A DNA stretch of 64,000 nucleotides from Magnolia sinica (lineage: Eukaryota > Streptophyta > Magnoliopsida > Magnoliales > Magnoliaceae). The DNA is taken from positions 30,125,001 to 30,189,000 of the forward strand of contig NC_080573.1 of NCBI RefSeq assembly GCF_029962835.1, given 5' to 3'. This document shows, piece after piece, positions 25,083 to 36,720 of the stretch (positions are counted from its first letter, which is position 1; each line of letters opens with the position of its first letter). Both the position numbers and the translations under genes were made by a program. The notes beneath the pieces are model-generated. The model ran no database searches and had not been told where the DNA came from. It was given only the letters and a program-made list of their open reading frames with translations.

Positions 25083-25384
25083 GGATTAATGGAGGGACCC
25101 TGCCACTATGGGCTCCTTTTTTTATCACAACACATACATCAAAGTGGGTCCCATCATAAGTGGGCCCTAAAATGGAAATCAACGATGGATCACCCACTTA
25201 TTGGCCTTCTTCTTTAGCTCTATTGAATGCTAATCTCCTAAGCTCCTTCTTTGATGGAAGATGATGAAATTTGGATGGTTGGATGGTGAGACATGGGGGT
25301 AAGAAGTGGGCCACACCTAGCTCTTTGGAGTAGCTTGGACGTTGGGTCTCTTAGTTGTTTGGGAGTGAAGAGAGAAATGAAAGA

Positions 25385-25385
25385 G

Positions 25386-25441
<56 letters not shown>
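25385..25441 (+). repeat. (AG)n microsatellite
   Basis: About 28 AG units, with a shorter tract at 25490-25506. The three minus-strand frames with long Ser/Leu runs across it are low-complexity by-products. Confidence 0.95.
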
Positions 25442-25445
<4 letters not shown>

Positions 25446-25889
25446 GATAAGATGAAAAGGTGATGGGTGTAAGGATGGGATGGGTGGAGAGAGAGAGAGA
25501 GAGAGTTGACTTTGGATGAGAGAAGGATGGGTAGGATATGGGTTGCTTGTACTTGTAATAGGATGTGTACTTGACTTGTATATTGATTGATTGATTTGAC
25601 ATTTGGTAGAGATTCTCTTGGGATATGCAACACTTGGCGTTTTCTTCAAAATACACGCAGGCTCACAACTCTTATCCAGGGTATCACATCGGTACGCGAG
25701 ACACGGCGTTGGAACCGCGGCGATGACGCGATCGCTATGGTACAAGTTTCGAGTTGAGTCGATATAGATATACAGGATGTGACTTAGGATCACACGTAAA
25801 CACCGATTACAGGTTGCGAGTTACCGAAATTTGACCGAAAGGACCGCAGAAGCATATGAAACAGTACGATTTAGGATACAGGCCTTATA

Positions 25890-26555
25890 GAAGATGACGA
25901 TGGATGAGACGGTTTTACAAAGAGAAGCTGCTGAAAGAGAGCCTATTGGTCGAAGGAGGAGAAGAAATAAAAGGTGAGTGGAGAAGGCCATGGGTCAGAG
26001 AGCGAGCAAACTGCAGGATGAAGAAGAAACACATTGTTGCAGTAAAAAGGTTGATGTATATGCTTAATCCCATGCGTTCCCAAACACTCCCTTTGTTAGA
26101 GGGGCAAGATAATCCGATTCATCCAAACAGGTTTCGAACATCGTCATGGGATTTGGCAAACTGGTAGAACTAAGGACAACCACTGACAACTGCCATCATA
26201 ACCTTAAATCGGATGCCATCCCTCGTTATCCCTTCCAGTTCAGCCGACAGAACAAGTCATAAGGAAATTCACTATACAACCAGGGTAGTACGGTCAAAAT
26301 CCCATCTTTTAAGTACGTACTTGTAAACTACCGTAAATAAGAGTTGAGCAACAGGAACGATGATTTTTTGACACGTCCTTTGATAAGAGAGACATACCAT
26401 GAGTGGCTCCCGGAAGCGGATTGGCACAACACGTTGTGTGGGTAGGTACATGAATCATAACCACGAAAGTATTGAGTGGCTCCCGAAAGCGAATTGGCAC
26501 GACACGTTCTGTGGGTCCAATCTGTTCAAGTTAGACTGATGGAGTGAGAAGCTCC
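25890..26555. other. Left flank of the CACTA element; partly duplicated
   Basis: From about 26400 a block with ggctcccggaagcggattgg occurs twice in tandem (near 26405 and 26475) and again inverted at about 38195-38345. The segment 25890-26390 has an 87-codon frame (25904-26167) without recognisable similarity. No gene is called. Confidence 0.4.
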
Positions 26556-26579
26556 TCCTACAAGAAGATGGATCTTTAC

Positions 26580-26880
26580 TGGCGCTTTTAAGCGCCGCCG
26601 TTTTATTTTCCCGGCGCTAGGGAAGCGCCAATGAATGGGGGTGTCGGTAAAAGTTCTACCGGCACTAGTATAAGTTTACCGGCGCTTATTTGAGTGCCGC
26701 GCATAGTAAACCCGTTTGCGGCGCTCATTCTACCTTTAGCGACGCTTTGGTGGTGTTAGTATTTCTGAAAGAAGCGCCGGTATAAGCATTAAAAGCGCCG
26801 CAAAAGTGTATCCAAGCGCTGTCGAAAGCACTGTTTCTGAATACTTTTTCACAAAAAAGCGCCGCTAAAAGTCATTGTAT
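26580..26880. repeat. CACTA subterminal repeats
   Basis: Around ten copies of a GGCGCT/AGCGCC-type hexamer in both orientations (ggcgcttttaagcgccgccg, ccggcgctagggaagcgcc and others). In En/Spm elements such motifs bind the TnpA-like protein; that function is known for the family, not shown here. Confidence 0.7.
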
Positions 26881-27074
26881 AGATTTCAAAGGCCCTGGTA
26901 GGCCAATAATATTTATTTATTATATATGATTCAATTGAAAAGCTGCATATTTTTAATATTTGAAAGATAAAAAATGATGCTACAATTAAAACTGAATATT
27001 AAATAAAATTTATATTACTTCGTAATAAAAAAAATATAATATTTATTACAATAAATTAAAAATGGTCTCAAATA

Positions 27075-27713
27075 AATAAATAAATAAAAACAAATCCTCT
27101 ATATGGTCTACTCGTAGCATGAGTGGCATCAAAAGGGCGAAGTGCTTGTAGGCCTAAATTCAGGCACAATTGATTAAAATCCTGCACACAAGAAAAAAGA
27201 GAGTCAAAAAGTAGCATTCAACAAATTGTTGCATGGAAAATAATCAATCATTTGATCCTATCCTTAAAAAGTCAAAAACTATCAAGGCAACAAATGTTGT
27301 AACTTGAATTCCATTACATCTATTGGCCCTACATTGATGCATGTGTTTTATCCACGCCCGTCCATCCATATGCATCCTTCACACGTGACATTCAAGTGTA
27401 CACGTGACCAATATCAGTGGTGAATCTGGTTCATTAATTACAATTCTATGATCTGCTTTAGGTGACATGGATGAAACGGGATGGTATCTAAGATGTGTTG
27501 AGAATCTAAGCAAGAATCTTCTACATAATGATCACAATAATAGTAGTAAAGGAACAGATTTAGAAAGTTGAGAATCTATTAGCATATACAACAACTCTCA
27601 ATTTAATTACATTCTAATATTAACAAAAGAAAAAATCAAAGAAAAACATTCCAAGATATCAAAGCATTACCTCATATATTGTCGGGGTAAATGAAAACCC
27701 ACGCTTTATTTCT
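27075..27713 (-). pseudogene. Two captured exons of an unrecognised gene
   Basis: Minus strand. An exon at 27671-27713 (43 bp) has acceptor CTGTGCAG and donor GTAATG and reads EIKRGFSFTPTIYE in one frame. The following exon starts at 27181 after acceptor GTGTGCAG and reads DFNQLCLNLGLQALRPFDA before running to a stop near 27075. The frames join across the intron, and the splice signals are good. I do not recognise the protein. It sits in the CACTA element and has no promoter or start of its own. Confidence 0.45.
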
Positions 27714-28155
27714 CTGCACAGATAAAGATCAAACAAGGTTCAAAAACTGAATCACCAGACAAACCAATGAAAAAGTGAAAATTTGAAGTTCATAAGAGTT
27801 GTTGGAGGCTTCTTGCAGATAAATCACTTGCTAGCAAATGAAATTCCTGCTTTTGGCTAGCAAATGAAAAGGGGGAAAAGGTGGTAACTCATTTACAGCT
27901 AGTAAATGATTTACTAGTATTTTAGGGCATCCAAACGCAGTAAATCATTTACAACTTGCCTCATTTGCCATCATCCAAACGCAGTATAGCCGTGGCATGG
28001 TTTTTTTGTGGAGCCTACCCATATGAATATGCACTTTTTTTTTTCATTATCAACAAAGTTGTTGGCAGTGTGCTCCAACCTTTCTGAAAAAAAATATAAT
28101 AATAAAATCTTGAAATTGCGTAGATGCTCGAATGTTATAACCCTTGTGATCATAC

Positions 28156-28327
28156 CTACAAATCCATCCCCAAAGTTGACACCATTTCCAAAGTTATAAG
28201 TATAAGCAAGGTGGCGATTGAGCAAAGCAGAGTTGAACTGGGTGAGGATGAATATCTTGTTTATGCCACTGTTGATGCAATTGCTCATAGGAACATCGAT
28301 AAGCCAATAGCATCCTCCGATAGGAAC
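28156..28327 (-). pseudogene. Captured exon of ADP-glucose pyrophosphorylase large subunit
   Basis: The minus-strand exon of 172 bp starts after acceptor CACTTTTAG and ends at donor GTATGATC. It encodes [20 protein letters not shown], then [20 protein letters not shown] and [14 protein letters not shown]. This is the conserved N-terminal catalytic segment of the plant plastid starch enzyme glucose-1-phosphate adenylyltransferase; the [11 protein letters not shown] stretch is typical of the large subunit. At least three residues differ from what I recall of the family (Arg to Trp after CY, Ser to Leu in NSASL, Arg to Tyr in ARTY). No neighbouring AGPase exons are seen, so this is a single captured exon inside the CACTA element, not a working gene. 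Confidence 0.85.
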
Positions 28328-28429
28328 CTAAAAGTGACATAAGATTGTGTTAGAATGCATTCTGAATTTTCAAAAAATTGAGAAGTGAGATTTTCAATTT
28401 AAACAAGTTACAGTTAGTTTTCATCATTT

Positions 28430-28630
28430 GTCATGAACATCAACCCTGGTGACCTTTAAATCAACGCTTTCACCCATACTTCGTACCAAAGCTTTATCTA
28501 GTGCCTGTTCTAGTAAGAAAAACCATGCAAACTAGCTTTATACACCATGTTCTTCAGGAGAGGATGAAAATGCTGCTAAAATTTGGGATGGCATCACCAC
28601 TGCCCCATGTTTTTCAGAAAAGAAGACAGT
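28430..28630 (-). pseudogene. Possible further exon-like pieces, unrecognised
   Basis: Minus-strand sequence after an acceptor-like TTCTTACTAG reads QALDKALVRSMGESVDLKVT. A preceding stretch reads EKHGAVVMPSQILAAFSSSP. Both look protein-like but I cannot name them, and the donors are weak. They may be captured exons or chance. Confidence 0.25.
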
Positions 28631-29259
28631 CTTGTTGATCATTGCTGAAAACTATCAATAAATACAATAATCATTGCTGAAAACTATCGATAAATCCATA
28701 TCAAGTAAATATAAAACATGGAGTAAAAACAATTCAATGACAAATAGAACTGCAAGGCAGCCCATATCCAATTTTTTGGTGGCACATATTCGAAAACAAT
28801 GTTACTGTCAACAATGTGACAAATATCATTCAGATTTTGAAATATTGCAAGAAATACATTTGTGGGCTGAATTCATTTGCGGGCTTGGGAGTTGGATATT
28901 AGAGCCAATATACCTTTCAAAAAGAGGATCCAAAGGTTTATGCTGACTCAAATTTATGTTGGCCATGAGATGGTTGAGGAATTAGTTACTTGCATATTGC
29001 CAAGGAGAATTAGAGATCCACTCCATCTATACAAAGTACGTGAACGGCAGAGATCTCAAACATGTCACCAAGTGGTGGGACATAAGAGGTAACTCCCCAC
29101 AACGTAGAATTCCAAACGATGCCAATTATAGAAAACGAAACCAAACTAATTATGTTTGAGAACCAATAGCAGAGATGTTGTAGAGATAGGGCCAAAAACA
29201 GAAAACTACGCCTGAGTTGTTGAAGCATGAAGCGAAAGGTTAAGTAAAGGATCAACGAA

Positions 29260-29410
29260 TGGCCAGGATACAGCCATGAGCTATTGGAAACATCCTCATC
29301 ATCTTCATCAATTTCTTCAGACTTCGACTTGTCAGATTCTTCCTCATCATCTTCATCTTCTTCATCAGCTTTAGCTTTTGCTTTGGATTTAGTTACTACT
29401 ACAAGAGTAC
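29260..29410 (-). pseudogene. Acidic exon-like fragment, unrecognised
   Basis: Within a 158-codon minus frame (29010-29486) the section KSKAKAKADEEDEDDEEES followed by DKSKSEEIDEDDEDVSNSS is highly acidic and Lys/Ser-rich, as in nucleolar, chaperone or chromatin proteins. The rest of the frame looks non-coding. It is probably another captured piece, or a GAT/GAA-rich low-complexity run. Confidence 0.3.
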
Positions 29411-29999
29411 AACGTTTACAAAAGCTATACAAATTTATACTGAAAAATATATGGCACATCCATGCTAAAGCTTGGCAGATCCCCATCTGAATTATTCAAT
29501 AATGAAAAATATAGCCCATCCGTAGATATGTATAATACTCTACATGTGGGACCTACAAACTCATCTGAATGAAAAATACAATACAACAATGAAATTAAAA
29601 TTCCAAATGAAATCAGAATTCCAAAGAAAGCCCAATTCAGCTACAAATTATAGATTGTTGTCATTCCAAAATTACAATTGGATATTAAGTTACAAAAACA
29701 ATAAGCAGCACAAAAGAAAGCCAATGCTTACATGCTAAGGCAATGCAACTGTCACCCTGCACTAGTGGACATGGCTCGTGTGCAAATGGGGTGACACAAG
29801 GCTTGATGCAATGTCTGGCAAGAATGCCAAATGGTGAGATGGATTTGTTGGTGGAAGGAGGGCTCAGGTTCTAAAGTCTTCAAGATTAGAATTCAACATG
29901 CAGCTTCAGCAATCTACAACATGAGAAATCAATCATTTGGGTTGATTGATCAGAAGTACCTTAAAATAGGAACAATTCATAAAGAACTCACATTCAACA

Positions 30000-30245
30000 A
30001 AAAAAAAAGAAAAAAAAGAAAAGCCTATAAAATAATGGCATGGCTCTTGATCATTTGGTTTTTATGATTTCAGACATATGGAGTATCCACAGTTAGGTAT
30101 AATAAATGAACGATTTGGATCTCATACACATGTGCCTTACGTACCTGACATAACTAAGATATTAGCATCTAGCACTGGATACTTGATGATTCATACAACA
30201 ATGAAGCACTTTGGCATCTGCAAAAAAAAAAAAAAAAAAAAAAAA
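30000..30245 (+). repeat. Poly(A)-rich tracts in the CACTA interior
   Basis: A-rich runs at 29999-30022 and 30222-30245. The second ends an A-run of about 23 and could be the tail of a retroposed piece, but no body is recognised. The interior from 29500 to 31480 otherwise shows no identifiable gene. Confidence 0.4.
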
Positions 30246-31411
30246 GGGGACAAGTGGAATTCTGCATATTACTGGTTTACATTGGAACAAATAACCAACC
30301 AAATGGACTATAAAATGAAAATTAAAGAATGAAACACATTGAAAGAATAAATCTTCATTAGTTAGAGGTTAAAACTTACAATTTCCCAAACAATCTTAAT
30401 TTGAGGCCTTGCCCCGTTTAAAGATGGGCCCATGGTTTGAGTTTGGATCAGTACATGTATGCCCATGATTTGAACCTGACTTGTATTAGGTTGAAGTGTC
30501 TTGTTCCCTGTTACAAGTGTGGCCAGTAGTTGTGAGATATAAACTTTAATTTGATAAGCTCTGTCAAAGAATATAGAATATAAATATCAATTGTTTAGGA
30601 AAAAGATGGACAACGATTAGACGGTAACGTATACCCAATTAGATTTGGTTGGGTTATGGAAAAAAGAGAAGTTATAAATTCCTAGATGGCCAAAGAGAAC
30701 TTAGATGGTAAGGTACACCCAATCAGTTTCTCATAAAGAATTTGTTTCTAGAAAATAAATTCTTTAGCAACTTGTAAATTCCTAGTTTCTACAATTCTTC
30801 AGGGTTCATTGGATGCTTCCAAATAAGATAGAGGAACTTCTAATAGCTTGGCAAGGTGGCGCATAACCTTGTTTGCAAGTCTTTGGGCACTATGGTGAGA
30901 AAGGAATGATCATTGCTTCAGGAAAAAAGAGAGGGAGCAATGCAAGTTTTCAGTCCGGACCACCATATGGATGGTTTAGATATTGCACCTATTAGCTAGG
31001 TTGACACATCTGGTGGTGTGTATTAGCATTATTGTACACACATGTGGGCTTATACTGGTGGCTGATACTAGAGAGTGAAATTTTCTTTTTATGTCTATCA
31101 CAATGTTCTTCCAATGCATGCTCAACTAAGAAAACAAGAATACTAACCAAATCCAACTATACACTGGTGAAATATGAGCATTCATATATACACACACCCT
31201 ACAATTTTCCACATGGCATACATCTACCACAATCCAACCTGTCTGAATAATCCGCATGAGCCAAGCAAAAACAGGAATTTTGTGATTTTGCACCTGTTGG
31301 TTTCCACCTTTTGTGATTTTGCACCTGTCACATCAGTTTACTGAATTTGATTTAATAACAACTTTGTGATTTTGCACCAATGTCTAAATCTAATAAGTGA
31401 TAGATTTACAA

Positions 31412-31437
31412 GATTATTATTATTATTATTATTACTA
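31412..31437 (+). repeat. (TTA)n microsatellite
   Basis: Short trinucleotide run just outside the LTR fragment start at 31488. A similar AAT run is at 35742-35775. Confidence 0.8.
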
Positions 31438-31487
31438 TTTAGTATGAGGGGTTGAATACACAATCCTTCAAGTAAAAACAGGATCAT

Positions 31488-34190
31488 TGTAACAACCCGT
31501 CCAACCAGTACAGTGTCCTGGGGTGTCCACATAGGATTTTCCACAGGACCGATCATTTAAACCATGAGCGGTGAGGTACCACAGGCAAATCAACCCAGGA
31601 CTAGCCCATTAGGATAAACCGGTCGGGTCATGATAGGACCCGGTGCGGGCCGTCGAGCCAGATGACTCATTTGTCCTTAGCAACAGCCTGTATGGGCTAT
31701 ACCGTGACACAGGAAGGTTAAAAAATTCTAAAAATAAAGGGAACCATAAATCTCACTGGGCTTGTGGACCATCGCGGACCACGGACCCAGCGGACACCCA
31801 GAAGTGGGATCTGGCACTGACTAAATGCACCCCACCAATGCCAGGACCGAAATCTGGCGTTTGCAAATGAAACCGAGACACCAGGCTATCTAATCGTCGG
31901 ATCTCTTCCATATTTATGGTGGAGGTCTAATGAATTTTCCTACACCCGTCCACCAACTCTGGTGATTGTCGATCACAAATCGGACCCGTACGACCAAACC
32001 CTAGATCCGATCGTCCACAAATTTTGCATGACCCTTCATCGGGCCATGAAACATCTATCCTAGAAATTTCATATCCAGAGGGCCACCAGAACTACTCCAA
32101 TCACCAGAATGGACCCCTCAGGGCCGTTTAAAGATCAAAACCGTTGACTCAAACCCACAACCGTCCATCCGTTTGTTCTCAAATTTTACACGGGCCCTAA
32201 TCGGGCCATTGGACACCTACCCACCAAATTTGGTAGCCAAGGGACTGTTAGGGCCACTCCAACTCCAAAAGTGAGTCCAGTAGGCTATTTTGGGAATTTG
32301 AGGAAACTTGAGGCCAAATGGCCCAAGTCTAGGGAATAAACCCTATCTCTCATAACTCTCCCCCATTTGCCACAACCACCAAGAGAGAAAGAGAGTGAAG
32401 GAGTTAAGAGGAGAAGATGGTGTGTGAGGGGTGATTCAAGGTGGACCTTAGATCGAAGTGGGGCCCAAGCGAGTTAACCCTTCCAACTCCATACCTCTCT
32501 TGCAAGGAGAAAATCCTCTCCTTAACTTCAATAACCGTCCGTCAGTTGCCTAGGTAAGATTTTCACCCATTCTTCTTGAAATCCATGTAGTAAGATGGGA
32601 TTGGCTTGGAATTCTAACATGCAAGAACTTGTTTTAGGGATTCCGGCCGATCGACCCGAAAACCCTCTTCCCTAGGGCATTTTTCGAATCTCTAACGAAC
32701 CATAGGTGCGGACTATTACTCTTAAGTGGCCTAGCACCAATTTTAGTACGAGCTTAATGATTTTGATTGCTTGGATGTTGTATTTGAAACTCTAGAGAAA
32801 ACCCTAGGAGTTATATATTCGTTGGAATTGTATGGATGTGCATGTTAGCTCTCAAACTGGTGTTGATCTTGTCTCTCACATGATTTGATGTATGGATGAT
32901 AGTATGCCCATATTTGCTTGATAGTTTTCCTCACATGTGGTGTTTCATTGTGTGTATGATTTATTACCCTTGTGCACATGATTTCTTGAGATAGAGGAAG
33001 TGTTTAACTTCCTCACAAACCCACACATTCACACGCACCTTAGTTATTGACAATTGTTTATATGCTTGTAAGAATATCAATTTTGTATGGTTGAAACGCA
33101 TGAGAATATGATATTATTATGCTTGATGATACTTGGGTAGTTGTCATGCCATGGATCCCCTCACCCTCCTTGGGTTGGTTAGGAATTGAGAAGAGACGGT
33201 AGTCCCATCGGTAGGACTATGCTATGGCTTGACCCATGGGTTTGAGCGGGTGTGTTCGGGTGGTTGTAGTTCGACTACATGAGTCTCTTGTGCCCGAAGT
33301 CACTCGCCTCACGCTCGCCCGACTCGTGCGGTCTATCCTACCGTCTGACTAACCTTGTTTGTTAACCCTGTTTGCTCACACATGTATGGAACCTAGAACA
33401 CCCCACAACCGTTGTAGCTCATTAGTAACCCACCTGAAATTAGTCCACAACCTCGTGAGCCGGGCATGGTTGAATGAGACACTGTGTCCGAGCTGTCGGC
33501 CTACGCTGGGGTACCGCGCCTCCCCGTTATGACTGCGAGCGATCCCTTTTCCGTCGACACTCCTCATGTGCTTGAAGTCGGGGATGAGGAACCCGATGGG
33601 ATCATGGACCGCGGGGCCTCGGCCTCATGCATTGGGGGGGTCTTGGCCTCGCACTCAATTTAGAGCGTTGATACGTGGGGTGTTCCAGAATCCCCAACCT
33701 GCTGGATGAAAGGACCTAACTAACAACTCGGTTAACACGATCGCATTGCATCGCATTAGCTAGGGTGACGACTCGGCAATCGAGGTCGCACTGAGGGAGT
33801 GTTGTCATACCCGATCGTTAGATGAAGTCGCTCGAGGGAGCGTTGTAGTGAGGGCATACATCATATCATCTTGCATACATGCGCATTAATAAGATTATTT
33901 AGATGTTTATGATTGACTACTTTTTATTAAGATCATATTATAATTGATGCCTGCGATAACTTGAGATTAATAGTACCCACTGAGTTGATCACTCACTCCC
34001 ACTCTGGGACGGTATTTTAAAACACCAATCAGACCCATTTATAGATGCAGGTGACTCAGGACTGGAGGAGCCTGGCGAGGCGAGTCTCGACGAAGAGGAC
34101 GAACTATCTTATTTTCAGATGATGGACGACTCTCCATCGGCTTGATGGGCAGGATTGGGATGGCTGGGCAGTGGGCTCAGCTTTATTCTT
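31488..34190 (+). mobile_element. Gypsy-type LTR fragment nested in the CACTA element
   Basis: It begins TGTAACAACCCGTCCAACC, a common start of plant gypsy-type LTRs, and extends about 2.7 kb to the gcaggtgactcaggactgg block near 34048 and a little beyond. The right end is not defined and no matching 5 bp duplication was found, so it may be incomplete. There is no gag or pol. It belongs to a different family from the LTRs at 6677 and 40274. Fossil. Confidence 0.6.
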
Positions 34191-34399
34191 ATTGGACATA
34201 GTATTCTTTTGTTGTTTTGGATGTGAAGTAAACAGTTAAAAGGCATGTCCATCAAAAACCATATAGACATAGCTACATGGGCTGTTAATCTCAAGAGAGG
34301 AGGCGAGAGCAGTCCAGATACAACCATTGTCAAAGGAAAGTAGCAGCAAGGCAATGTTCTAATAAAAACAATGAGGAGATGTAATACCACCAATCTCAC

Positions 34400-34523
34400 C
34401 TTAAGATGCTCTAGAATGACGTACAATAAATCCTTTGCCCTTTGTAAATCATTCTCAATATGATCTGTAGCATCAATGCTCTTGCCCCTTTTCTTTGCCA
34501 ATTCTTGTTCAACATACTTCAAC
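34400..34523 (-). pseudogene. Captured exon of a TLS1/C9orf78-like splicing factor
   Basis: The minus-strand exon of 124 bp has acceptor TTGTTTATAG and donor GTGAGATT. It encodes LKYVEQELAKKRGKSIDATD, then HIENDLQRAKDLLYVILEHL and K. The pattern K-Y-[IV]-E-x-E-x-A-K-K-[RK]-G-[KR] followed by an acidic helix and L-Y-x-I-x-E-H-L-K fits plant 'hepatocellular carcinoma-associated antigen 59' proteins (TLS1/C9orf78 family, spliceosome-associated). The larger minus-strand frame (34115-34642) around it is intron read-through. Only one exon is present, inside the CACTA element. Confidence 0.7.
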
Positions 34524-35164
34524 CTATAAACAAGAAAACATGGAAATATGGGAGTTGATACAAGTTGAAAGGAGTGAGTCGGTGGAATTGGAGAAGTTAA
34601 GAATTCAGCACTCAACATTGGCAGACAAACAACGCCAACCATAACACAAATCGAACCAATAAATGCATAAAAAACACTGAAAAAAATCTAATTATGGAAA
34701 CACGCATATCAAGAACAAAAAAAAAACCTACATTTGTCTCAGAAACTCCTAAAACAACACTTGCCAGTCAAGCAACATCTTTCATTTCTTCTTTACACAA
34801 TGGGCAATGCAGGCCATGTGATTTTCAGCTTCAAAATGAATGGTCAAAACTGTAACAGCCAACAGTCTATATACAATTGGAATATGTTCACCGACTGTAT
34901 GGGACTAGATGGAGAAGTGTTTGGATGCACATTCAAATTGAATTGAAATAATTAGTTCAATAGAGTAGAAATTAACAAAAGTGCAATTGTTTAAGGTAGT
35001 CTTCAAATTATGATTACAACTACTTCAAATTAACAAAATAGCTTCCATGTCCCTGAGTACACATGGCAAGGGGATGTTGAATCTTGATATGCCTTCTAGT
35101 GTCCTTTAATGTGAATGGCCCACAGATCCAAACACCACATCAATCAGGGAAAAAAAGGATTAAT

Positions 35165-35320
35165 GTAGTCGACCCCAATTAGTTGGGATAAGGCTTAATG
35201 GTGATGATGTTGATGATTGAGATGGCAGAGTATGAACTTCCATCTCAAGCAGACCTCATACACAGTGCCTTTGCTGGTGATGATGTGGAGGGAGAGTTTG
35301 AGAAGGACAAGCCTTATCCC
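35165..35320. mobile_element. Two RTE-type LINE 3' tail fragments, opposed
   Basis: At about 35165-35225 the plus strand reads gtcgaccccaattagttggg, then ataaggct and a run of gatgatg-like triplets. This resembles the 3' end of plant RTE-type non-LTR elements. At about 35300-35322 the inverse text aagccttatcccaactaatg occurs. Only tails are present, without reverse transcriptase. Confidence 0.45.
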
Positions 35321-35479
35321 AACTAATGTGACAAATGGATAAGCATCATATCGTTGCTCGATCCTTCTACACACCACTGATATTGAAATAGCCATTAGGT
35401 ATTGATGCAGGAAAGATGTGGAATGGATGCTGAAATTGAAATTTTCAACAAATCTATTTTTGTTTAGAAGTCTTGAGCC

Positions 35480-35610
35480 TCTAATTGATATCTTGTTGAA
35501 TAGGAGCAGAAAACCATGTTTTGCCTAGGGACAAGGTGGACATGCCAGTACTGCACTCAGCTGGTTCAGAGCTGAATTCTGCCATTGTCAATCCCTTCTT
35601 TGGAGTTCTC
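35480..35610 (+). pseudogene. Possible exon-like frame, unrecognised
   Basis: Plus-strand sequence after an acceptor-like TTGTTGAATAG reads ENHVLPRDKVDMPVLHSAGS, then ELNSAIVNPFFGVL and stop. It looks protein-like but is not recognised. The frame at 35834-36019 (TEGPKFLPPPPFKECFPRS) is likewise protein-like and unnamed. Both are plus strand, unlike the other pieces. Confidence 0.25.
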
Positions 35611-36190
35611 TGAGTTGTATTGGACCATAGAACCATCATCAGTCTCATGAGTCCTTGGTAACATTATTTATGGATTGTATTTTTGGCATCCTTCACTGAC
35701 CTAACCCTATATTTTCCCAAACATGAAACAAATGACCCGTGATAATAATAATACGAATAATAATAATAATAATACTAGATTAAAATAAAAAAGAATCACC
35801 AAAACAATTTGGATAATTGCTTCCACCGCTGAATTGAAAAAGACAAAACAGAGGAAGCCAATAGTTAATACTGAAGGCCCTAAATTCTTGCCACCTCCAC
35901 CCTTTAAAGAATGCTTTCCAAGGAGCACAAAAGAATGTAGGAAACATTTTCATGCATTATATACAAGGTTGTTTGCTAGACACGTAAAAATGAGTTTATC
36001 TCATTTTAGTTACTCATAATATGTATTAGAGATAATGAATGTTGGTTATCAAGATTCTTTTTAATCCTGAAATGTGATCTCTAATACATGATAAAGATTG
36101 ATGAATATGAGATGAACTCAATTTAGGCGTCTATCAAATAGTCCCTGAATGTGGACAACTTCTACATTAAATAGAGCACCACTAACAAAC

Positions 36191-36244
36191 CTGTATTTGT
36201 TTAATGCTTTGTAGCTCTTCAGCCCCGTATTGTTGAGTCTCAGC
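36191..36244 (-). pseudogene. Captured 54 bp exon, unrecognised
   Basis: The minus-strand segment has acceptor TTTCTATAG and donor GTTTGTTAG and an open phase-0 reading AETQQYGAEELQSIKQIQ. Splice signals and amphipathic helix-like content suggest a real exon. I do not recognise the source gene. Confidence 0.4.
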
Positions 36245-36389
36245 CTATAGAAATTGAACAATAATAAAATCAGGACAAGATATACCGGTGTAGCAGAAAA
36301 TATAAATTCATGAAAGAGCCAAAACCTATGAGACACGACATGGATAGAGTAACATAGGCTAAACAAGTGCTATTCTAAACACTTGAGTG

Positions 36390-36720
36390 TCTTCCTTTGC
36401 CTTCCTAAGCTTCAAAAAACCCTTGATCAGCCCATGGTAAACACTTGCATCAAGCTATCTTATCCCCTCCATAAACCAAAGTAGTTAATGTTGCATTAAC
36501 AGCACTTATCCCTCTCTTGAGCATTTCGTCGAACACCATTTATGCTTCATTCAGCTTCCCCTTTCTACACAACCAAGTGATCAAGAGTCTATATGAAGAG
36601 AGACCACATCATGAATTCTCTCCATCTTTATAGATCTGAACATCTGCATCGCATCGAAAATCCTATCACATTTGTCAGGAATCAAGCAATGCAGTGTGTG
36701 GCCCATCATACCAATGGTCT
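36390..36720 (-). pseudogene. Captured pentatricopeptide-repeat (PPR) gene fragment
   Basis: Minus-strand frames give FDAMQMFRSIKMERIHDVVS, then LITWLCRKGKLNEA-stop-MVFDEMLKRGI and VYHGLIKGFLKLRKAKED. The 'LI..LC..GK..EA..VFDEML.RGI' register is the 35-residue PPR helix pair of plant organelle RNA-binding proteins. At least one in-frame stop and one frame change separate the parts, so it cannot code. It lies inside the CACTA element on the same strand as the other captured pieces. Confidence 0.75.

Larger units (their letters stand above)
24466..25889 (-). mobile_element. Partial LTR of the 40274 family
   Basis: On the minus strand it begins TATAAGGCCTGTATCCTAAA at 25889 and follows the 40274 copy: tgcggtcctttcggt-like block, caatcaatcaatca, a long CT tract, then the 'tccacaccgtccatccagcgtccaggtctgg' region. 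It stops at the join with the other LTR fragment. No gag or pol. Fossil. Confidence 0.7.

Noticed and set aside
25238-25793. Three Ser/Leu-rich minus-strand frames
   Set aside because: They run across an AG microsatellite inside an LTR fragment.
34115-34642. 175-codon minus frame as one protein
   Set aside because: Only 34400-34523 matches a known family, and it is bordered by good splice sites; the rest reads as intron.
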